From NCBI GenBank assembly GCA_038109305.1, contig JAYNIR010000009.1, positions 62,001 to 126,000 on the forward strand: 64,000 nt of DNA, written 5' to 3'. Positions within the stretch are counted from its first letter, which is position 1, and the number at the start of each line of letters is the position of its first letter. The position numbers and the translations under genes are program-made. Source of the DNA: UBA1479 sp038109305 (GTDB lineage Bacteria; Pseudomonadota; Alphaproteobacteria; Rhodospirillales; Casp-alpha2). Below are positions 53,268 to 60,226 of this stretch, piece after piece. Below the pieces are notes generated by a model that was given only the letters and a program-made list of their open reading frames with translations, was not told where the DNA came from and ran no database searches.

Positions 53268-53742
53268 ATGATCGATCAGCCGCCGGGCAGGCGCGACCCC
53301 GGATACCGAATCCTAGGGGACGAAGAGCTCAACGAAGGCGACCATGCGGCCTGCCTGGAGTATTGGTAGCGCCTGCGGGGCACCCGGCGCTTGCGCCGAC
53401 TTGGAAGGAATTCAACCTGCTGGCCTTGGCACGCAGCTGATCCCGTATTTCTCGGTGGTCGACGTCCGCCGCGACCCGCTTGATTTCGTTTACCGTTTTC
53501 GGGGTACGGCGCACGTAGACCTGAAGCGCGCCGACTATACCGACCGGGCGGTCCTGGCGCACAAACCGGACGATGTCGGGCGGATGGTGTTTTCTGAATA
53601 TCAGCGCGTCGGCGAAACCGAAAAGCCCGTCCGCATCGTCGACAGTTTTCAGATGGAATGCCGGCCGCTGGTCGTGACTCGGGTGATCGTCCGCATGCCG
53701 CTTTCCGACGACGGCGAAACCGTCACCCATATCGCGTCCTAA
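53268..53742 (+). pseudogene. PAS-domain protein (PAS_5/DUF type) with TAG and a frameshift
   Basis: From ATG 53268 the frame reads to ACLEYW and meets TAG at codon 34 (53367-53369), followed by RLRG; homologues have YWxxLRG. Shortly after, near 53390, the homology moves to another frame: ADLEGIQPAGLGTQLIPYFSVVDVRRDPLDFVYRFRGTAHVD is a typical PAS_5 domain of Rhodospirillales. It stops with TAA at 53740-53742, although DFRGDLKNWREYFEW in the same frame beyond looks like the original C-terminus. At least two, probably three, lesions make the gene non-functional. Confidence 0.8.
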
Positions 53743-54260
53743 TGCGATTTCCGCGGGGACCTTAAAAACTGGCGCGAATATTTCGAATGGTCGCAGGCGC
53801 CGCACGGGTCAACCGGGTCGCGCGGCCCGTTGGACCGGAGCGGCGAACGGGACACCGTCCAAACCCCCCGCAGCTTATCCGTCTCCCGCCGCTCGCGTTT
53901 GATCGGGCGACCCGCGCAGGGATCGCGCTGGGCGTCCGGCGTCCCCGGCAATCCGTCCGCCTCGTCGCCCTTCGGCGTGTCGGGCGGAGACAGGTCTTCG
54001 TAAAGCGCCTGCGCTTCCGCCGCCGGGCCGCGCCGCTGACCCAGTTGGATCACCTTGATCACCTTGACGCCGGACCGCAGCGGAAAGGTCAGCACGTCGC
54101 CCGCGCGGACCACGTGATGCGGCTTGTCGCAGGCGACGCTGTTCAACCGGAGCTTTTCCGACTGCACGTATTTAGTCGCCAGTGTCCGGGTCTTGAAGAA
54201 CCTGGCGAACCACAGCCACTTGTCGATCCGGATGGTACCGCCGCCGTCGTGTTCGGTCAT
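53739..54260 (-). CDS. S4-domain RNA-binding protein (Hsp15-like)
   Basis: 173 residues. The S4 domain occupies the first 90 (RIDKWLWFARFFKTRTLATKYVQSEKLRLNS), as in heat-shock protein Hsp15 that binds stalled 50S-nascent chain complexes. The middle has the usual basic GRPIKRERRETDKLRG. Homologues end there; here about 40 extra residues follow (WTVSRSPLRSNGPRD...), translated antisense to the end of the decayed PAS gene, so the original stop was probably lost. Start overlaps the helicase stop by four bases. Confidence 0.85.
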   Translation of the reverse strand: MTEHDGGGTIRIDKWLWFARFFKTRTLATKYVQSEKLRLNSVACDKPHHVVRAGDVLTFPLRSGVKVIKVIQLGQRRGPAAEAQALYEDLSPPDTPKGDEADGLPGTPDAQRDPCAGRPIKRERRETDKLRGVWTVSRSPLRSNGPRDPVDPCGACDHSKYSRQFLRSPRKSH

Positions 54261-56773
54261 GCGCCCACCAGGTTCTGCAGCTTGGCGAACGGCGAATGGG
54301 GGTCGACCTTGGGCGGTTTCGGTTTGGCCTGTTTGGTTTTGCCGGCGGCGGGTATCCGGAACGGACGAAAACGGCGTTCGCCCGCAACCGTCCTGACCTT
54401 GAAGCCGAGCCCGCCGAGCACCGCCGCCATGGCGTCTTCGCCCAGGCCCGCCAGCGACAGTATGTCCGGACCGATCAGAAACCCCTTTTTCTCCTTGCGG
54501 CTGAGCGTCCAGGCAAGGCTAGCGATGCGTTCGACCATGTCGACGCGTAGCGCGACCGCGCCGAACCGGCGAAAGCCCACCTGTTCCCAATAGGCGCCGG
54601 GCAGCCGATCCGTTACCGGCACGGAGACACGGCCTGGCGGCGGCGGGTCGGCGGGCTTGCGCCCGTGCCACAGACACCAGAGGTATCCGCGGAGAGCCGC
54701 CGGCGCGGGTTTGACCAGCGCCGGCAGATAGACCGTTTCGCGGCCGATGCGGATGCCGGCGGCGCGGAGAGCCTGGCGGCCGGGTTTGTCGATCAGCGCC
54801 AGTTGATCATCGACGTCACCGCGCGGCAACGAGCCCATGGCCTCGCCAAGCCGGAAAGCCAGCCCCTTGGCCGCCCCCGTCAGGTCCGCATCGGCCAGCG
54901 CGGCGAGATCGCTGAACGCATCGCGCACATGGTCGGCCGCCCAGGCTTCGAGCCGCCGGACCAGACGGTCGCGGACGGCCGGGTACATGCGGTCGGACGC
55001 CAGCGCGCGAACGGCGGGCTTTAGCAAGCCCTGCCCCCGCCGGAGCCGCCCCACCGGATGCCCCTGCCAGAGGATCACGCCTGCATCGTCGCCCGAGACG
55101 GCGCTCAGGGAAATGTCGCCGTAGCCGGCGTCTTCCAACTCGCGGACAAGGCGCGCCAATTCCGCCTGCACCGCGCGCGCCGCCGCGACGGAAATAGCCT
55201 TGCCGGCCGCGCCCTGGGGCACGCCGGCGCTTTCGAACTGGAACCCTCTCAGGTGACCGACCAGATGGCCTTCGACGACGACGTCGCCCGCCGCCGTCAC
55301 CGCGCCGATCAGTTCCGGCGTGTCCTTCAGTTTTTGCAGTAGGTGCGCGGTGGACTTGTCGACGAAGCGCTGGGTCAGGCGTTCGTGAAGCGCGTCGGAC
55401 AGGCGGTCTTCGATCTCCCGCGTTTTGCCCTGCCAATGGCCCGCGTCGGCGAGCCAGTCGGCGTGAAACGATACGTAAGTCCAGGTACGGATGTGGGCGA
55501 TGCGTTGGGTCAGCGCGTCGATGTCGCCTTCCGTCCGGTCCAGGCGTTTGACCTGCCCGGCGATCCAGTCGGTCGCGATCCGCCCCTCACGGCCGGTAAG
55601 GCTCATATAGATACGGGTCAGCATCTGCGCGTGGGCGTCGGTCATGACGTTTTGAAAATCCGGGACCTGGCAGACCTCCCAAAGTAGGCGGACCACGTCG
55701 GGGGTTGCCGCGCGGTCCAAAATCGCTTCGTCCCGCAGCAGTAGGGTCAGCGCGCCTTCGTCCCCCGCTTGGCGGGCGCGGTGCAGCCCCCGGTCCGGCG
55801 ACGGTCGGGCGAGCGTATGCTTTAGCGCGTGGACCGACGCATAATCCAAATCCGAATTGCGCCAGAAAATCTGTTTCAGCTGATCGAACTTGTGACTTTC
55901 GATTGCTTCGACCAGGTCCGGGTCCAGTTCCTTCTGGTCCGCCGTGGTGCCGAAGGTGCCGTCGTTCATGGCGCGGCCGGCGCGGCCGGCGATCTGCGCC
56001 AGTTCAGCGGGGTCCAGCCCACGCATCCGCCGCCCGTCGAATTTGGAAATCCCGGCGAAGGCGACATGGTCGATATCCATGTTAAGCCCCATGCCGATGG
56101 CGTCTGTCGCCACCAGGTAGTCGACCTCCCCCGCCTGATACATGGCGACCTGGGCGTTCCGCGTACGGGGGCTGAGCGCCCCCAGCACCACCGCCGCCCC
56201 GCCTCGCTGCCGCCTGACCAGTTCGGCCAGCGCATAGACCTGCGCCGACGAAAACGCGACGATGGCCGACCGCGCCGGCAGGCGCGTGACTTTCTTTTTG
56301 CCGGAATAGCGAAGGACGCTCATCCGCGGGCGGGAGGTAAAGTGCGCGTCGGGCACCAGCCGCTGGATCAGCGGGCGGATGGTTTCCGCGCCTAAGAACA
56401 ATGTTTCGTACCGACCCCGCGCGTGCAAAAGCCGATCGGTAAAGACATGGCCCCGGTCCGGGTCGGCACACATCTGGATTTCGTCGATGGCCAAAAAGTC
56501 GACGGGGCGGCTGAGCGGCATGGCTTCGACCGTACACAGGAAATAGCGCGCGCCTTCGGGGATGATTTTTTCCTCGCCGGTGATGAGGGCGACCTGTTTA
56601 GCGCCCTTCTGCCGGACCGCCCGGTCGTAATTTTCCCGGGCCAGGAGGCGCAGCGGAAATCCGATGATGCCCGACGGCTGGGCCAGCATCCGTTCCATGG
56701 CGTAATGGGTCTTGCCGGTATTGGTCGGCCCCAACAAGGCCAAGATGCGGCGGTCCTGGGTGAAAAGTTCCAT
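54257..56773 (-). CDS. Suv3-like DEAD/DEAH superfamily RNA helicase
   Basis: 838 residues. Walker A is GPTNTGKT (15-22), motif II is DEIQ (97-100), and the C-terminal RecA domain has SAQVYALAELVRR, TDAIGMGLNMDIDHVAF and QIAGRAGRA. This arrangement is the bacterial relative of mitochondrial Suv3. The remaining 500 residues are the usual alphaproteobacterial extension, ending in a Lys/Pro-rich tail. It probably unwinds structured RNA; partners are unknown. Coupled to the Hsp15-like gene, an order conserved in related bacteria. It shows no lesion. Confidence 0.92.
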   Translation of the reverse strand: MELFTQDRRILALLGPTNTGKTHYAMERMLAQPSGIIGFPLRLLARENYDRAVRQKGAKQVALITGEEKIIPEGARYFLCTVEAMPLSRPVDFLAIDEIQMCADPDRGHVFTDRLLHARGRYETLFLGAETIRPLIQRLVPDAHFTSRPRMSVLRYSGKKKVTRLPARSAIVAFSSAQVYALAELVRRQRGGAAVVLGALSPRTRNAQVAMYQAGEVDYLVATDAIGMGLNMDIDHVAFAGISKFDGRRMRGLDPAELAQIAGRAGRAMNDGTFGTTADQKELDPDLVEAIESHKFDQLKQIFWRNSDLDYASVHALKHTLARPSPDRGLHRARQAGDEGALTLLLRDEAILDRAATPDVVRLLWEVCQVPDFQNVMTDAHAQMLTRIYMSLTGREGRIATDWIAGQVKRLDRTEGDIDALTQRIAHIRTWTYVSFHADWLADAGHWQGKTREIEDRLSDALHERLTQRFVDKSTAHLLQKLKDTPELIGAVTAAGDVVVEGHLVGHLRGFQFESAGVPQGAAGKAISVAAARAVQAELARLVRELEDAGYGDISLSAVSGDDAGVILWQGHPVGRLRRGQGLLKPAVRALASDRMYPAVRDRLVRRLEAWAADHVRDAFSDLAALADADLTGAAKGLAFRLGEAMGSLPRGDVDDQLALIDKPGRQALRAAGIRIGRETVYLPALVKPAPAALRGYLWCLWHGRKPADPPPPGRVSVPVTDRLPGAYWEQVGFRRFGAVALRVDMVERIASLAWTLSRKEKKGFLIGPDILSLAGLGEDAMAAVLGGLGFKVRTVAGERRFRPFRIPAAGKTKQAKPKPPKVDPHSPFAKLQNLVGA

Positions 56774-56828
56774 ACGGTTACTGTCGCGCTTCAGTCGGTC
56801 GGGCGCAAGGGGACCCGCCCGACGGCGG

Positions 56829-57071
56829 TTACTTTTTGACCATGGGCACGAAGGCGACGACCTCGTTCCCTTCGTTCACGAATTCATGCCGGAGGACTTG
56901 GGCCATGGCCGACATGGGGCGGTCTGAAAACATTTTGCGGCCCGTATAAAAGGCCGTGTCGCGGGCGTCCGTTTCCAGTTCGAGCAAAAGCCGCGCGCGT
57001 TTTTCGGTATACGGACCGTCGGCGGGGTCCGCCTCAGGAGCTTTCGGTGCGTCTTGGGGTTTGTCAGCCAT
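56829..57071 (-). CDS. Small conserved protein of unknown function
   Basis: 80 residues from ATG 57071 (a TTG two codons earlier is less likely). A Pro/Ala/Asp-rich start of about 20 residues is followed by LLLELETDARDTAFYTGRKMFSDRPMSAMAQVLRHEFV and a final VVAFVPMVKK. I do not recognise a family. It is 55 bases upstream of the helicase on the same strand and divergent from htpG. Confidence 0.6.
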   Translation of the reverse strand: MADKPQDAPKAPEADPADGPYTEKRARLLLELETDARDTAFYTGRKMFSDRPMSAMAQVLRHEFVNEGNEVVAFVPMVKK

Positions 57072-57094
57072 CGCCAATGAGGGCTATCAGGGGG

Positions 57095-57123
57095 TTGCAT
57101 CGGGCCGAATACCGCCACATATC
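57095..57123 (+). promoter_or_regulatory. Candidate htpG promoter
   Basis: TTGCAT (57095-57100) and CATATC (57118-57123) are separated by 17 bases and lie 46 bases before the htpG start. The spacer end GCCACATAT has some likeness to a sigma-32 -10 region, but the match is not strong enough to call heat-shock control. Confidence 0.4.
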
Positions 57124-57168
57124 TGCGCGATTAAGGGCAAGCAGACGGAGCATGGAGGAACGCAAGCC

Positions 57169-59151
57169 ATGGCCACGGACACCAAAGACAAATCGCCGAA
57201 AACTGAAACGCATAAGGAAACCCACGCCTTTCAGGCGGAAGTGGGCAAGCTGTTGGATATCGTCGCCCACTCGCTCTACAGCCAGAAGGAAATCTTTCTG
57301 CGCGAGCTGATCTCCAACGCGTCAGACGCGTGCGACAAACTCAGGTATCGCGCGCTGACCGAACCGAAGCTGATCGAGGGTGATGCGGAATTCAAAATCA
57401 CTCTGGACATCAATAAAAAGGAAAAGATTCTGAGGGTCTCGGACAACGGCGTCGGCATGGACCGGGACGACCTGACCGGCATCCTCGGTACCATCGCTCG
57501 GTCCGGCACGCAGACGTTCGTCGAAGGGCTTTCCGGCACGCAGAAAAAGGACAAAGAGGCGAGCGTCTCCCTGATCGGGCAGTTCGGCGTCGGGTTTTAT
57601 TCGGCGTTCATGGTCGCCGATCAGGTCGAGGTCGTGACCCGCAAGGCCGGCGGCGATGACGCCTGGAAATGGACGTCCGACGGGCGCGGCGAATTTACCG
57701 TCGAGCCGGCAGACCGCGCGGGCCGCGGCACGGACGTGATCCTGCATCTGAAAAAAGACCAGAAGGAATACCTGGAGCCGGAACGCATCGCCCACATCGT
57801 CAAGACCTATTCCGACCACATCGGCATTCCGGTCGTCGTGGCGGGGCAAAAGGACGGCGACGTCGACAGCGTGCTAAACACCGCATCGGCGCTGTGGAGC
57901 CGGCCCAAAAAGGACATCACCGAAGACCAGTACAAGGAGTTTTACCATCACGCGGCGCATGCCTTCGATGACCCGTGGATGACCATCCACAATCAGGTCG
58001 AAGGCATGTTGAGCTACACCAGCCTGCTTTTTATCCCGTCCATGCGGCCGTTCGATCTGTTCCATCCGGATCGCACATCGTCGGTGAAGCTCTATGTGAA
58101 AAAAGTGTTCATCACCGACAACTGCAACGGCTTACTGCCGGGGTACCTGCGGTTCGTCAAAGGCGTGGTCGACAGTGAAGACCTGCCGCTCAACATCTCG
58201 CGCGAGATGATGCAGCACAATCCCATGCTGGCGAAAATTTCCCAGGGCCTGATCAAGCGCATCTTGGGCGATTTGAAAAAGTCTTCGGAGAAATCCCCCG
58301 ACGACTACGCCGAGTTCTGGGGCACCTTCGGCCCGGTGATGAAGGAAGGCATCTATGAAGACCAGGGCAACCGGGACGCGTTGTTGGCGTTGGCGCGGTT
58401 CAAATCGTCGGCCCGCGACGACTGGGTCAGCCTTGCCGATTACGTCGCGGCCATGAAAGACGGGCAGGACACGATCTATTACATCACCGGCGAGGATGCG
58501 GCGCACGCGTTGGCCAGCCCGCAGTTGGAAGGCTTCCGCGCCCGTGGCGTAGAAGTTCTGTTGATGACCGACCCGGTGGATGAATTCTGGCTAGGCCAGG
58601 TGCCCGACTTCGACGGCAAAAAGTTCAAGTCTGCGACCCGCGGCGGCGCCGACCTGTCGAAGATCAAAGCCGGCTCGGACAAAAACTCCGACGCCGGGGA
58701 CACCGCCGATGAAGAAACGGACAAAACCGCCGGCGAAAGCACCGACCTATTGATCGCGGCGATGAAGCTGGCCTTGGGCGAAAAGGTGAAGGACGTGCGG
58801 ACGTCTGAACGGCTGACCTCGTCCGCCGTCTGCCTGGTCGCCGACGACGGCGACCTGGACATGAACATCGAACGCCTGTTGAAGCAGCACAAGCAACTTG
58901 ACGGCCGCGAGTTGTCGCCACGCATTCTGGAAATCAACCCGGGCCACGCGCTGATCAGCAAGCTCGCCAAGCTGGCCGATACCAAGGCCCAAGGGGACAA
59001 TAAGCCGGGCCAGGAAATCACCGATCCGGTGTTGGCCGACGCGGCGTTCATGTTGCTCGATCAGGCGCGGATATTGGAAGGCGAGCCGGTGCTGGACGTG
59101 GCCGAGTTCGCGCGCCGCCTGTCCGATCTGATGGCGAAGGGCTTGGCGTAA
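57169..59151 (+). CDS. htpG: Molecular chaperone HtpG (Hsp90)
   Basis: 660 residues from ATG 57169 (GGAGG ten bases upstream); the frame is open further but antisense to the neighbouring gene. The GHKL ATPase domain has the ELISNASDACDKLRY, VSDNGVGMDRDDL and GQFGVGFYSAFMV motifs; the middle domain and the C-terminal dimerisation domain follow. A charged insert rich in Asp, Lys and Thr (about 500-530) explains the length over E. coli HtpG (624). It refolds or remodels client proteins with ATP. Complete. Confidence 0.97.
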   Translation: MATDTKDKSPKTETHKETHAFQAEVGKLLDIVAHSLYSQKEIFLRELISNASDACDKLRYRALTEPKLIEGDAEFKITLDINKKEKILRVSDNGVGMDRDDLTGILGTIARSGTQTFVEGLSGTQKKDKEASVSLIGQFGVGFYSAFMVADQVEVVTRKAGGDDAWKWTSDGRGEFTVEPADRAGRGTDVILHLKKDQKEYLEPERIAHIVKTYSDHIGIPVVVAGQKDGDVDSVLNTASALWSRPKKDITEDQYKEFYHHAAHAFDDPWMTIHNQVEGMLSYTSLLFIPSMRPFDLFHPDRTSSVKLYVKKVFITDNCNGLLPGYLRFVKGVVDSEDLPLNISREMMQHNPMLAKISQGLIKRILGDLKKSSEKSPDDYAEFWGTFGPVMKEGIYEDQGNRDALLALARFKSSARDDWVSLADYVAAMKDGQDTIYYITGEDAAHALASPQLEGFRARGVEVLLMTDPVDEFWLGQVPDFDGKKFKSATRGGADLSKIKAGSDKNSDAGDTADEETDKTAGESTDLLIAAMKLALGEKVKDVRTSERLTSSAVCLVADDGDLDMNIERLLKQHKQLDGRELSPRILEINPGHALISKLAKLADTKAQGDNKPGQEITDPVLADAAFMLLDQARILEGEPVLDVAEFARRLSDLMAKGLA

Positions 59152-59369
59152 GCCGCCAGTGGGCAGCCCTCAGACCCTTGGGGGTCTTCGATCAGGCTCC
59201 GCATCAACAGGCGCGAGCGGGCTTCGTGCGCCACGTCGCGGATTTCATCCAGCGTCACGCCGTCCCGCGCCATCACCAGATGAACGACCGGGTCGCCTAA
59301 TACGTCATCCAGATTCGGTTCGGTCGCGCGCCTGCCGAAGGACGCGGGCAGTCGGACAAAATCGTTCAT
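59061..59369 (-). CDS. Small conserved protein with a tail antisense to htpG
   Basis: 102 residues from ATG 59369, which has AGGAGG five bases upstream. The core PNLDDVLGDPVVHLVMARDGVTLDEIRDVAHEARSRL looks like a short conserved alphaproteobacterial family of about 60-70 residues; function unknown. The remaining 30 residues read antisense into the last 91 bases of htpG and look unconserved, so the original stop may have been lost. The strong ribosome site supports expression. Confidence 0.6.
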   Translation of the reverse strand: MNDFVRLPASFGRRATEPNLDDVLGDPVVHLVMARDGVTLDEIRDVAHEARSRLLMRSLIEDPQGSEGCPLAAYAKPFAIRSDRRRANSATSSTGSPSNIRA

Positions 59370-59629
59370 CTGGGCCTCCTTTACGGCCATGGCGCCGGCG
59401 CATCGCCGGCCGGCGTCCGAAGGCGATCCTGGCGCGCCCTGGTTAAGCCCGTATGACAGACGGATGACGATCTTTGGAAAATCCGAAAAACCGTTTTAAC
59501 ATATAGGGTTATGAGACTTTCGGTGTGACGAATTTCATAGACAGCCCGGGGGCAAATGCGGTGCCATGGGGCCGAGTTCGCGCTTGGGGTGAGGATCTCC
59601 CAGACCCCAACAACGAAGGAAACAGAACC

Positions 59630-59902
59630 ATGATACGTCGTGAATTTCTGGCCGCCCTTTTGGGCGGCGTCGCCCTGATGTCCGCCGCCGATGCCTTTGC
59701 CGGCGCGCACACGAAGAAGGAAATAGAAGAAAAGGGCAACAAGCACGGCAAGTCCGAAGACCACCGCAAGGATGGCGAAAAGAAGGGCCACGGCAAGGGT
59801 AAGGAAAAGAAAGAGAAGAGAGAAACGAAGGGCAAGAAGGACGACGACGACAAGAAGAAGAAAAAAGATAAAAAAGATAAGAAGGATAAAAAGGACAAAT
59901 AG
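59630..59902 (+). CDS. Small Tat-type exported protein with a Lys/Asp/Glu-rich low-complexity tail
   Basis: 90 residues from ATG 59630; AAGGA is nine bases upstream. The N-terminus MIRREFLAALLGGVALMSAADAFA has a twin-Arg motif (RREFL) and a hydrophobic core ending in a plausible signal peptidase site after AFA. The remaining 65 residues are almost only Lys, Asp, Glu, Gly and His, ending in KKDKKDKKDKK repeats. No fold is evident. It could bind polyanions or metal, or be a stress-related hydrophilic protein; no function can be assigned. Ends in TAG. Confidence 0.7.
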   Translation: MIRREFLAALLGGVALMSAADAFAGAHTKKEIEEKGNKHGKSEDHRKDGEKKGHGKGKEKKEKRETKGKKDDDDKKKKKDKKDKKDKKDK

Positions 59903-60226
59903 TCCGGCCCGGACGCCGTCTCGCGCCGTTGTAGATCATGCGGCCCGCGTCCTAGGTCGAACAGGTGGCGAGCCCGGCCGCGACAGTCACCGCCCCGGCC
60001 ACCGCCAACGCACGCGCCGCCGGCCGTTTCAGGGCGGACCCGGAGGCGCCGCAGCGGCGGCGTAAGATCGAACTAAACCCCAACAAATCAAGTAATTAGA
60101 TTCACCTTGCAAGCCGAACTAGGCTAAACTACATCATCTTTAAATCATCTCGGGCGCCATTTCGGCGGGATCGTTTGGGCGATCCGCCGTATACCCATCG
60201 AGACCACCCAGCACCGAGGGGCAATC
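59903..60226. other. Non-coding spacer upstream of acnB
   Basis: No gene was recognised in these 324 bases. The last 150 bases are AT-richer and probably contain the acnB promoter; TTGCAA (60108-60113) with TACATC 17 bases later is a weak candidate. On the minus strand a short lipoprotein-leader-like stretch can be read (around 59957-60030) but it lacks a start and stops at once. Confidence 0.5.

Noticed and set aside
59957..60030. Minus-strand lipoprotein-like leader (AVAGAVTVAAGLATCST)
   Set aside because: No start codon and a stop directly after the Cys; too short to support as a gene or remnant.
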